NCBI GenBank assembly: GCA_012032065.1
Contig: JAAURV010000143.1
Span: forward strand, 1 to 7,631
Length of the DNA stretch: 7,631 nucleotides
From: Hyphomicrobiales bacterium
GTDB taxonomy: Bacteria > Pseudomonadota > Alphaproteobacteria > Rhizobiales > Aestuariivirgaceae
Direction: 5' to 3'
Under the pieces are notes generated by a model that made no database searches, had not been told where the DNA came from, and saw only the letters and a program-made list of their open reading frames with translations. The first letter of the stretch is position 1. Every line of letters starts with the position of its first letter. The position numbers and the translations under genes were made by a program. Of this stretch, positions 1-6,248 are shown piece after piece.

Positions 1-138
1 AAGCGACGATGCCCGCCCATGCCAGCGCCAAGCCCAAACCACCCGCCACCATGCCAAACCACGGCCAAAGACAACCCACCTCCGCGTCTCGCACGCCCGA
101 TATGGCGACTGTGAGATATCCGGGCTAACACCGAACCG

Positions 139-620
139 TCAATCCGACATCCCGAACATATTCATAAACACTTTTCCGCTGTGAGTTCGGTCAAGAAACC
201 AATGCTGGTTCTGATTGGCCACAGCGTCCAAAGCTGCATTGAGATCCTCTATCGAGTCGGCTGCGACCTGCTTGGATAACTGCTCCATTGCCGGGAGCAG
301 TTTTCTATCCTGCGCGTAGGCCAGGAGTTGGCAAGCCCGGTACCTAACAGCTTTGGACTTATCAAGAACCGCCGCCAATGCCAGTCTTTTGCGTGTTCGC
401 TGGTCTTTGCTGCCCTGAAACTAAAAAACAAACACGAGCACCGTGTACCGCGGTGCTTGGCCCTATGATAATGTTCTGCTAGCAACATTGGCACTTCTTC
501 GCCAGCAATCACTCTTAACCGTCCAATTGCAGCGTACTCTGCGTCGTTGCCTTTACCGGTCAAGGCAGCCAAACATGATGCAATCTCTTTGTTGTTCCAG
601 CTCTCCGCGCCCGCAGACAT
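139..620 (-). pseudogene. HEAT-repeat-like small protein, interrupted by a -1 frameshift
   Basis: The reading frame opens at ATG 618-620, behind a GGGAAGAA-type ribosome binding site, 10 bases after the phosphofructokinase stop. It begins MSAGAESWNNKEIASCLAAL and stays convincing through TRCSCLFFSFRAAKTSEHAK. It then fails near position 384-386. The neighbouring frame continues LALAAVLDKSKAVRYRAC and ends ...MFGMSD at the TGA at 139-141. Restoring one base (GA-CTG to GAN-CTG) joins both parts into a protein of about 160 residues. The paired amphipathic helices, with DKSKAVRYRACQLLAYAQD as the clearest one, look like HEAT or armadillo-type repeats, which usually act as protein-binding scaffolds. 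The function is unknown. Its place at the end of a tightly spaced minus-strand gene set suggests co-transcription with pfp. The break may be a sequencing error or a true pseudogene. The HEAT assignment is from pattern only. Confidence 0.6.
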
Positions 621-630
621 TTCTTCCCGC

Positions 631-1863
631 TCAATGCCCCTTCCCCTCCGCCGCCTTCCCCATCGGCTGACCAATGTCCTTGAGCAGCACGCCGAACCAT
701 TTCTGTTTCACATCGAACGCCTTGCCGCCCTTGATCCTGGGGAATTCGATGGCGCGCAGGGGTGCGCCCTTTTTCTCTTCGTCGTGGCCGATGACGCCGG
801 ACGTGCTTGCAAGCGCATTCTTCACGGCGGCTTTGCACATGGTCTTGATGAGGACGAGGTCTTCCTTGTTGGCCTTTGCCGAGCGGGCGAAGTAGCCTGA
901 CTTCTGCACCAGCACCTTTTCCGCCTTCACCATGTCGGCGAAGCGTTTGGCGAACCATGCGCCAGGATTGATCTTGTCGATCTTCACGTGGCCGAAGGCG
1001 TCGCGCTCGGGTTCCTCGCCGCGCTCGCGCATTTCGGCGACGATGTCTTCAACACCCGCGCCTTCGCTCAGGAAGATGGTCACGCAGTCTTCCTCATCCA
1101 TCACTTTCTTCAAGCGCGCGGCTTCGGCTTCGAGATCGATGGCGATTTCGGGCACGTAGATGGCGTCGATGTCCTTGTAGGCCATGGGCAGGCCGAAACC
1201 GGGCAGGAACTTCAGCTTCTTGAGGCGCTTGCGATAGACTTCGGCGGTTGCCGCGGTGAGCCAGCCGCAGTGGCGGCCCATGACTTCGTGGATCAAGAGC
1301 ATGCGCGGATTGGTGCTCTGCTCGTTGACCGAGTTCTCCCAGAAGATGGCGCCCTGCTCCGCCGCCGTCGCCGCCCCCAGCGTCTGCTTGATCGGCACGA
1401 CGTCATTGTCGATTGTCTTGGGCAGGCCCACGACGGTCAGATTGTAATTGTTGCTTGCGAGATAGGCGGCGAGATCGGCGGCTGTGATATTGGTGTCGTC
1501 GCCGCCGATTGTGTGGAGGATGGTGATGCCGTCCTTCACCAATTGCTCGGCCGCCACATGCAGCGGGTTCTGGCCTTCCTTGACAAGGCCGCGCTTCACG
1601 CAGTCCTTTACATTGGTGAGCTTGACGCGCGAATTGCCGATCGGGCTGCCGCCATGCCGGGTGAGAACCAGCGCGTGTTTCCGCACTTCCTTGGTGACGG
1701 GGATGGACCAGCCCTTGAGCAGGCCCATATAGCCGTTGCGGTAGCCAATGATCGGGGCCTTGGGCATCTTCTTCGTGTATTCGTCGATGAGGAAGCCAAC
1801 CGCCGCCGAAAGGCAGGGGGCGAGCCCTCCCGCAGTCAACATCGCGATCTTGTGCTTGGTCAT
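631..1863 (-). CDS. pfp: Pyrophosphate-dependent 6-phosphofructokinase
   Basis: This enzyme transfers phosphate to fructose 6-phosphate to give fructose 1,6-bisphosphate in the cytoplasm. With pyrophosphate as donor the reaction is reversible and serves both glycolysis and gluconeogenesis. The protein has 410 residues from ATG 1861-1863. Visible motifs are the N-terminal phosphate-binding loop (LTAGGLAPCLSAAVG, residues 9-23), GGDDTN at 120-125, PKTIDND at 148-154 and MGRHCGW at 195-201. In this family, Asp in GGDD and Lys in PKTIDND are the residues that separate pyrophosphate users from ATP users (GGDG and PGTIDND), so the donor is most likely pyrophosphate. The start was chosen at MTKHKIAML because a GAGGGG ribosome binding site lies just upstream. 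In-frame codons further upstream fall inside vapC. The gene is intact. The upstream gap is only 7 bases, so it has no room for its own promoter there and probably depends on the toxin-antitoxin or dehydrogenase promoter. Confidence 0.93.
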   Translation of the reverse strand: MTKHKIAMLTAGGLAPCLSAAVGFLIDEYTKKMPKAPIIGYRNGYMGLLKGWSIPVTKEVRKHALVLTRHGGSPIGNSRVKLTNVKDCVKRGLVKEGQNPLHVAAEQLVKDGITILHTIGGDDTNITAADLAAYLASNNYNLTVVGLPKTIDNDVVPIKQTLGAATAAEQGAIFWENSVNEQSTNPRMLLIHEVMGRHCGWLTAATAEVYRKRLKKLKFLPGFGLPMAYKDIDAIYVPEIAIDLEAEAARLKKVMDEEDCVTIFLSEGAGVEDIVAEMRERGEEPERDAFGHVKIDKINPGAWFAKRFADMVKAEKVLVQKSGYFARSAKANKEDLVLIKTMCKAAVKNALASTSGVIGHDEEKKGAPLRAIEFPRIKGGKAFDVKQKWFGVLLKDIGQPMGKAAEGKGH

Positions 1864-1870
1864 TGGCCCC

Positions 1871-2251
1871 TCACCTGATGAATTCGATCTTTGCGCCGGT
1901 CTCAATCTTGGCCCATACGCGATCGGCAGTTAGAACCGGCAAACCCTTGATGATTCCGAGCACAATACATGCCCTGTCGCCGATAGAGAGGCCAGCCGAC
2001 ATCGTGGCCGCGCGGAGTTTCCCGCAAGCCAATGCCTGCACCGTATCGAAGGCAACGACTTCGAGGGCTAACACCGCGATTGCTTCCTCAGCCGCGCTTT
2101 CGCTAAATCCCTGCTCCGAGAACTTCGATGCAACTTCGGCGAGGTTCACACTACTGACGAAGAGCCTGCCCGCGTACTGTTTAACAAGTGAGCCGCCTGG
2201 CTCGTCGAACAAGAATGCGAGAATTGCGGAGCTGTCGGCGACGGCTTGCAA
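1871..2251 (-). CDS. vapC: VapC-type PIN-domain toxin (ribonuclease)
   Basis: A 126-residue single-domain protein. PIN-domain toxins are magnesium-dependent endoribonucleases that cut tRNA or other RNA when freed from their antitoxin. The acidic residues expected of the fold are present in order: Asp6 (VADSSAIL), Glu39 (NLAEV), Asp92 (SIGDRACI) and Asp110 (LTADRVW). The length is normal. The start is TTG at 2249-2251. It is the first possible initiator after the antitoxin TGA (2255-2257), with one CGC codon between the two, and an AAAGG ribosome binding site lies inside the end of the antitoxin gene. The stop TGA (1871-1873) also forms part of the ribosome binding site of pfp. The partner is the AbrB-type protein encoded immediately upstream. 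The gene looks intact and presumably active. The RNA target cannot be told from sequence. Confidence 0.88.
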   Translation of the reverse strand: MQAVADSSAILAFLFDEPGGSLVKQYAGRLFVSSVNLAEVASKFSEQGFSESAAEEAIAVLALEVVAFDTVQALACGKLRAATMSAGLSIGDRACIVLGIIKGLPVLTADRVWAKIETGAKIEFIR

Positions 2252-2254
2252 GCG

Positions 2255-2584
2255 TCAGTCGCCTTTCGCTGCGGCGGCGCGGCGCTCCGCGATCAACTCA
2301 TCGACGACCGACTGCCCTGGCACCTTGTATTTCATGGCGATTTCTTGCGCCCTCCGCATGCCCGCGAGAGGCGACATCAGCCGCAACTCGCCATCGACGA
2401 TCCGCGCAATGACGAGACCGTCTGTTCCGAGTTCCATCCGTGCCCTAGCGGCGGCGGGGATGACCACGCGGCCGTCCTTGCCGACGGTGAGGCGCCACTT
2501 CTCCTCAGGCTTTGGCAGCTCGAGCTTGAAACGCGATGGCTCCTCATCGAAGCCGTGTGTTGTCACTTTCTGATCTTCTGCCAT
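2255..2584 (-). CDS. vapB: AbrB/SpoVT-type antitoxin paired with VapC
   Basis: A 109-residue protein starting at ATG 2582-2584. An N-terminal stretch of about 30 charged residues precedes a swapped-hairpin AbrB DNA-binding domain at about residues 32-56 (LTVGKDGRVVIPAAARARM, with the typical GRVVIP core). The C-terminal helical tail (EIAMKYKVPGQSVVDELIAE, then an Arg/Ala-rich end) is where VapB-type antitoxins usually grip and inhibit the PIN toxin. Such antitoxins also bind their own promoter and repress the pair. Three bases separate its stop from the vapC start. No ribosome binding site is visible before the ATG, and a TTGACA box lies 30-35 bases upstream, so the message could be leaderless. 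An in-frame TTG at 2618-2620 would add 12 residues, but it coincides with the -35 box and looks unlikely. The symbol is given by analogy. Confidence 0.82.
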   Translation of the reverse strand: MAEDQKVTTHGFDEEPSRFKLELPKPEEKWRLTVGKDGRVVIPAAARARMELGTDGLVIARIVDGELRLMSPLAGMRRAQEIAMKYKVPGQSVVDELIAERRAAAAKGD

Positions 2585-2590
2585 AATTGT

Positions 2591-2620
2591 TAAATCTGGC
2601 AGAAAATGTAAAAATGTCAA
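2591..2620 (-). promoter_or_regulatory. Probable sigma-70 promoter and direct-repeat operator of the vapBC pair
   Basis: Read on the minus strand, a perfect TTGACA (2615-2620) begins right after the dehydrogenase stop codon. A weak -10 candidate (AGATTT or GATTTA, 2591-2597) follows 17-18 bases later. The spacer holds a direct repeat ACATTTT-T-ACATTTT (2603-2609 and 2611-2617), a plausible AbrB-type operator. Transcription would begin at or a few bases before the antitoxin ATG. The -35 box is strong; the -10 box is not. Confidence 0.45.
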
Positions 2621-3393
2621 CTACCAACAGGTATACCCCCCATCCGCCAGCACGATGGAGCCCGTCATCAAGCTCGCGGCGTCGCTGGCGAGGAAGAGGA
2701 TCACCGAAGCGATCTCCGAGGGCTGGCCCATGCGCTCCATGGGGGTGCCTTCGATCCAGTGCTTGCGGATTTCGGGATCCATGGCGACCTCGCGGGTGAG
2801 ATCGGTTTCGATGTAGGTGGGGGCGACGGCATTGACGCGCACCTTGCGGGTGGCCCATTCGGCGGCGAGCGAGCGGGTCAAATGATGCACGCCGGCTTTC
2901 GAGGCATTGTAGTTTGCCTGCTCCTGCGGGTAGTTCACGATCTCGGCCGACATCGAGCCGACATTGACGATCGAGCCCCCGCCCTGCTCCAGCATGGTCT
3001 TGCCGAAAGCGCGGCAGCACCAGAAGACGCCGTTCAGGTTGACGTCGATCACTTTGTTCCAGGTGGCGTCGTCCATGGTTTCGGCCGGCTTGAAGGAAAT
3101 GGCGATGCCGGCGTTGTTGACGAGAATGTCCACGCGCTTGTGCTTCTTCGCAATCGCTGCCTGCGCGGCTTCGACGGCGCGGGGGTCGGTGACATCGAGC
3201 TTGTGGCAATCGGCCTTTCGCCCCATGGCGGTCAACTTTTCGCTTGCGGTCTTCGCCGCCGTTTCGTCCATATCGGTGATGACGACGGTTGCCCCGGCCT
3301 CGCTCAAGGCATCGGCCGTCGCAAAGCCGATGCGCGCGCGGCCCCAGTCACCACCGCCACCTTGCCATCAAGCCTGAACTTCTCGAGATACAT
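2621..3393 (-). pseudogene. Short-chain dehydrogenase/reductase, interrupted by a -1 frameshift
   Basis: This is a classical short-chain dehydrogenase, a cytoplasmic NAD(P)-dependent oxidoreductase of alcohols, sugars or ketones. It starts at ATG 3391-3393 behind an excellent GGGAGGAG ribosome binding site. The first frame reads MYLEKFRLDGKVAVVTGAAR and then goes astray. The rest of the protein lies in the next frame from SEAGATVVITD to the TAG at 2621-2623. Restoring one G in the GCGCGC run at 3332-3340 gives TGAARGIGFATADAL and a normal length of about 257 residues. Other motifs are Asp41 at the end of strand beta-2 (favours NAD over NADP), LVNNAG, Asn119, and a catalytic Ser149-Tyr162-Lys166 set (YNASK). 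The C-terminal region resembles polyol or gluconate dehydrogenases, but the substrate is not determined. The break falls inside the cofactor-binding loop, so the gene as written is dead. It may be a sequencing error. Confidence 0.8.
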
Positions 3394-3491
3394 GCACTCC
3401 TCCCATGAATTTTCTGGATCGCCGGGGCTAGCGGCAACTGGCCTGTTTGCGCGATTGCGGCGATGATAGGCTGCCGGGTTCGGAGAAAGCC

Positions 3492-3800
3492 ATGCTGGAA
3501 CTGAGACCCATCTGCGAGAATTGCGCAAAGCCATTGCCGCCTCATTCTGGGGAGGCGATGATCTGTTCCTATGAGTGCACGTTCTGTGCGGCTTGCGTCG
3601 AGAGCGTTCTCGGCAATGTTTGCCCCAATTGCGGCGGCGGGTTTGTGCCGCGGCCCTTCCGTCCAAGCACGGCCTGGCGGCCCGCCACCTCAAGCAGCGA
3701 CGATCCGCCGACCCAGACGCGCAAGCACAAGCCAGTTGATGCAAAGGAGCATGCCGCTTTTTCAGCGCCGATCCGCAAGATGCGGCCCATCGATCGCTAG
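3492..3800 (+). CDS. DUF1272-type small zinc-binding protein
   Basis: A 102-residue protein of unknown function. It starts at ATG 3492-3494 behind GGAGAAAG, and its N-terminus MLELRPICENCAKPLPP is typical of the DUF1272 family. Eight cysteines fall within the first 47 residues (C8, C11, C25, C29, C32, C35, C44, C47), including CENC, CSYECTFCAAC and CPNC. This pattern fits binding of one or two zinc ions in a treble-clef or RING-like fold. The conserved FVPRP follows. Residues after about 60 are rich in Pro, Thr, Lys and Arg and are probably disordered. There are no membrane segments or signal peptide. The gene diverges from the dehydrogenase and is separated from it by 98 bases. The family is recognised by pattern, and no biochemical role can be assigned. 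Confidence 0.8.
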   Translation: MLELRPICENCAKPLPPHSGEAMICSYECTFCAACVESVLGNVCPNCGGGFVPRPFRPSTAWRPATSSSDDPPTQTRKHKPVDAKEHAAFSAPIRKMRPIDR

Positions 3801-3810
3801 ATTAAAAACA

Positions 3811-3822
3811 GGGCAATTGCCC
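3811..3822. repeat. Perfect 12-bp palindrome GGGCAATTGCCC
   Basis: This fully symmetrical 12-mer lies 10 bases after the DUF1272 gene stop and about 75 bases upstream of the sigma-54 promoter of glnB. As RNA its stem would be only 4 bp, followed by ATTTATT, so it is at best a weak terminator. As DNA it could be a dimeric regulator site. It does not match the NtrC consensus. Confidence 0.3.
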
Positions 3823-3897
3823 ATTTATTGTGCGATAGTCTGTCATGTTAACTCCCAGCTTGGCTGCTAACCCATTGTAGTTATTCAAATTCACAAC

Positions 3898-3913
3898 TGG
3901 CACAGGCCCTGCA
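3898..3913 (+). promoter_or_regulatory. Sigma-54 (RpoN) promoter of glnBA
   Basis: The sequence TGGCACAGGCCCTGCA has the invariant GG (3899-3900) and GC (3911-3912) separated by exactly 10 bases, and matches TGGCAC at the -24 element. Transcription would start near 3923, leaving a leader of about 25 bases before glnB. Sigma-54 control by NtrC under nitrogen limitation is well established for glnBA in alphaproteobacteria. No clear NtrC-binding palindrome was found upstream. Confidence 0.75.
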
Positions 3914-3947
3914 AAAGTTAACGCGCATGAGTGCGGGGTCGAGGTAG

Positions 3948-4286
3948 ATGAAAAAAATCGAAGCCATCATCAAACCGTTCAAGCTGGACGAGGTGAAGGA
4001 GGCGCTGCAGGAAGTTGGTCTGCAGGGCATCACGGTGACCGAGGCCAAGGGCTTCGGACGCCAGAAGGGCCACACCGAACTCTACCGGGGCGCTGAATAT
4101 GTGGTGGACTTCCTGCCCAAGGTGAAAATCGAAATCGTGCTCGCCGACGAGCTGGTCGACAAAGCCGTGGAGGCGATCCAAACCGCCGCCCGCACCGGGC
4201 GCATCGGCGACGGCAAGATTTTCATCTCCACCGTCGAGCAAGCGATCCGCATCAGGACCGGCGAGTCCGGCCCAGACGCACTCTAA
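3948..4286 (+). CDS. glnB: Nitrogen regulatory protein PII
   Basis: This trimeric cytoplasmic signalling protein reads 2-oxoglutarate, ATP/ADP and, through uridylylation, glutamine. It controls glutamine synthetase adenylylation and the NtrB/NtrC system. It has 112 residues, the normal length. The T-loop contains the uridylylation site Tyr51 in YRGAEYVVDF. The ATP-binding segments are GFGRQKGH (about 36-42) and TGRIGDGKIFI (about 83-93), and the C-terminal IRIRTGE is intact. The ATG at 3948 is preceded by GAGG at 3941-3944. Linkage to glnA and the sigma-54 promoter identify it as GlnB rather than GlnK, which is normally linked to amtB. The next gene, glnA, follows after 31 bases in the same operon. 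Confidence 0.96.
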   Translation: MKKIEAIIKPFKLDEVKEALQEVGLQGITVTEAKGFGRQKGHTELYRGAEYVVDFLPKVKIEIVLADELVDKAVEAIQTAARTGRIGDGKIFISTVEQAIRIRTGESGPDAL

Positions 4287-4317
4287 TCAAACTGACCACG
4301 GACCTAAGAGGGACACC

Positions 4318-5735
4318 ATGACGAAGCCTATGGACGCAGCCGCCGTTCTCAAGATGATCAAGGACAAGGATGTGAAGTATGTCGACCTCCGCTTCACCGA
4401 TCCGCGCGGCAAGATGCAGCATCTCACCATGGACGTTTCCCAGATGGGCGCCGATGCCTGGGAAGACGGCCTGATGTTCGACGGCTCCTCCATCGCCGGA
4501 TGGAAGGCGATCAACGAGTCCGACATGGTGCTGATGCCCGATCCCGCCTCCGCGCATATGGACCCGTTCTATGCTCAGTCGACGCTTGCGGTGTTCTGCG
4601 ACATTCTCGAACCCGGCACGGGCGAAGCCTACAGCCGCGATCCGCGCATGACGGCGAAGCTCGCCGAGGCATATCTCAAATCCACCAAGCTGGGCGACAC
4701 CGTTTTTGTCGGGCCCGAGGCCGAGTTCTTCATTTTCGACGACGTCAAGTTTTCGACCAGTCCCTACAAGACCGGCTTCCAGCTCGACGGCGTCGAATTG
4801 CCCAAGAATTCCGACACCGACTACGAGTCCGGCAACCTCGGCCACCGCATGCGCACCAAGGGCGGTTATTTTCCGGTGAACCCGATGGATTCGGCGCAGG
4901 ACATGCGCTCCGAAATGCTCTCGGTGATGGGCGAGATGGGCCTCTCTGTCGAAAAGCACCATCACGAAGTGGCCTCGTCGCAGCACGAGCTTGGCACCAA
5001 GTTCCAGCCGCTCACCACGGCGGCGGACCACATGCAGATTTACAAGTATGTGATCCACAACGTGGCGCATGCCTATGGCAAGACCGCCACCTTCATGCCG
5101 AAGCCGGTGTTCGGCGACAACGTTCGGGCATGCATTGCCACTTCTCGATCTGGAAAGAGGGCAAGCCGCAGATGGCCGGCAACCAGTATGCCGATCTTTC
5201 CGAGCTGTGCCTCTACTTCATCGGCGGCGTGATCAAGCATGCCAAGGCGCTCAATGCCTTCACCAACCCCTCGACCAACAGCTACAAGCGCCTGGTGCCG
5301 GGTTACGAAGCCCCGGTGCTGCTCGCCTATTCGTCGCGCAACCGCTCGGCCTCGTGCCGCATTCCGCACACCTCGAACCCGAAGGCCAAGCGCGTCGAAG
5401 TGCGCTTCCCCGATCCCACCGCCAATCCCTATCTGTGCTTCTCGGCGATCGTGATGGCGGGCCTCGACGGCATCACCAGCAAGATCCATCCCGGCCCCGC
5501 CATGGACAAGAACCTCTACGACCTGCCGCCAGCCGAACTCTCCAAGGTTCCGACGGTGTGCGGCAGCCTGCAGGAAGCCATCGACAGCCTCGCCAAGGAC
5601 CACGACTTCCTTCTCAAGGGCAATGTCTTCTCCAAGGACCAGATCGAGAGCTACCTCGATCTCAAGCAGGAAGAACAAGACCGCTACCGCATGACGCCGC
5701 ATCCGGTGGAGTTCGATATGCATTACAGCTGCTGA
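4318..5735 (+). pseudogene. glnA: Glutamine synthetase type I, interrupted by a one-base deletion
   Basis: This enzyme makes glutamine from glutamate, ammonia and ATP, and works as a dodecamer in the cytoplasm. It starts at ATG 4318 behind AGAGGG. The first frame carries MFDGSS (53-58) and GPEAEFF (132-138), and is correct up to FMPKPVFGDN (about residue 268). The sequence then reads AACGTTCGGGC where AACGGTTCGGGC (Asn-Gly-Ser-Gly, the start of the ATP-site motif NGSGMH) is expected. The next frame carries the rest: MHCHFSIWKEGKP, SYKRLVPGYEAPV, the adenylylation site NLYDLPP (Tyr codon 5517-5519, about residue 401) and the C-terminus DMHYSC. With the base restored the protein has 472 residues, normal for this family. 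As written, translation stops after 304 residues and the enzyme would be inactive. Loss of glnA normally causes glutamine auxotrophy, so either another synthetase exists or the shift is a sequence error. Confidence 0.93.
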
Positions 5736-5758
5736 TCGAGCAGCTCGTGCAGAATGGC

Positions 5759-5784
5759 AAACTCCGCCAGAAATGGCGGAGTTT
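5759..5784. terminator. Bidirectional intrinsic terminator between glnA and hicA
   Basis: A perfect 11-bp stem (AAACTCCGCCA pairing with TGGCGGAGTTT) encloses a GAAA tetraloop at 5770-5773. A TTTCTATTT tract follows on the plus strand, and on the minus strand the stem itself ends in TTT. It lies 23 bases after the glnA stop and 16 bases beyond the hicA stop, so it can end both convergent transcripts. Confidence 0.85.
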
Positions 5785-5800
5785 CTATTTGAGTGTAGCC

Positions 5801-5995
5801 TCAGAACGCCTTCTTCAATCCCGCCTGCTTCAACACCTCATTTGCGGTATGGCGGCTTTTCGATCTTGGCACGATGACCGATCTGCCCGTTTCAACATGC
5901 ACCCATCTCTCATGGCTTCCTTTGCCTCCGTCTGATTTTGTCCACCCGGCGGCGCTCAAAATTTTTACGATATCGCGATAGAAATCTTTGGGCAA
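5801..5995 (-). CDS. hicA: HicA-type mRNA interferase toxin
   Basis: A 64-residue protein with the small double-stranded-RNA-binding-like HicA fold. HicA toxins cleave mRNA and are neutralised by HicB. The catalytic His is His28 in the GGKGSHERW motif. The family's C-terminal signature follows (VIVPRSK, then NEVLKQAGLKKAF). The start is TTG at 5993-5995, directly after the hicB TGA and in the same frame, and no ATG or GTG alternative exists in this frame. The ribosome binding site is weak (GGTGG in the end of hicB). The gene order antitoxin-toxin is the reverse of the commonest hicA-hicB order, but it is known for partners of the DUF1902 type. The gene converges on glnA. Confidence 0.85.
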   Translation of the reverse strand: MPKDFYRDIVKILSAAGWTKSDGGKGSHERWVHVETGRSVIVPRSKSRHTANEVLKQAGLKKAF

Positions 5996-6217
5996 TCACG
6001 CCACCGCAAGCGAGCGGTGCGACTGAATATCGAAATGGTACGGCCGTTTCACGTTTGGCAGGTTTGCAGCGAGCATCTCGGGCGCCAGCGCCTCAACAAG
6101 CGAGACGAACTCCTCGAACGTGCCAGCCTCTACCACGAGCCCGGGTATATCGGAAGACGACGTAAATACCTTGGCTTCCTCATCCCAAGTGGCGGTCACG
6201 GTGAATGTTTGCGGCAT
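5996..6217 (-). CDS. hicB: HicB/DUF1902-type antitoxin
   Basis: A 73-residue protein starting MPQTFTVTATWDEEAKVF and continuing SSDIPGLVVEAGTFEEF. This is the degenerate RNase-H-like HicB fold seen in DUF1902 antitoxins. It should bind HicA and block its active site. No ribbon-helix-helix or helix-turn-helix DNA-binding domain follows, so self-regulation by this protein alone is uncertain. ATG 6215-6217 was chosen because family members begin just before the (F)TVxAxWDEE strand. An in-frame ATG at 6239-6241 would add eight residues. Neither start has a clear ribosome binding site. The stop touches the hicA start with no gap. The upstream region lies in a decayed glnA fragment. Confidence 0.78.
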   Translation of the reverse strand: MPQTFTVTATWDEEAKVFTSSSDIPGLVVEAGTFEEFVSLVEALAPEMLAANLPNVKRPYHFDIQSHRSLAVA

Positions 6218-6248
6218 AACGAATGTGTACCACAAGATCATGCAAAAT

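Noticed and set aside
1..138. C-rich stretch with two copies of CCAAACCAC
   Set aside because: The copies are short and too simple to support a repeat family or array. No gene, RNA or motif could be recognised here.
277..303. Inverted repeat AACTGCTC...GAGCAGTT inside the HEAT-like gene
   Set aside because: It lies in the middle of coding sequence with no U-run and encodes conserved-looking residues, so there is no reason to call a terminator or attachment site.
631..1863. Reading the phosphofructokinase as the ATP-dependent type
   Set aside because: The donor-specificity positions read GGDD and PKTIDND, the pyrophosphate-type residues, rather than GGDG and PGTIDND.
988..1878. Long plus-strand open frame (296 codons) opposite the phosphofructokinase gene
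   Set aside because: It is antisense to a clearly conserved gene, its composition is that of a GC-rich mirror frame, and it has no recognisable motif or convincing ribosome binding site.
3828..3890. Possible NtrC-binding palindrome upstream of the sigma-54 promoter
   Set aside because: No pair of GCAC(C/T)/GGTGC half sites with the right spacing could be found; only weak fragments such as TGTGCGA are present.
4252..5070. Long minus-strand open frame (272 codons) opposite glnA, and a similar one at 5073-5723
   Set aside because: Both are mirror frames of the glutamine synthetase gene, rich in His, Arg, Gly and Val in the usual antisense way, with no family resemblance.
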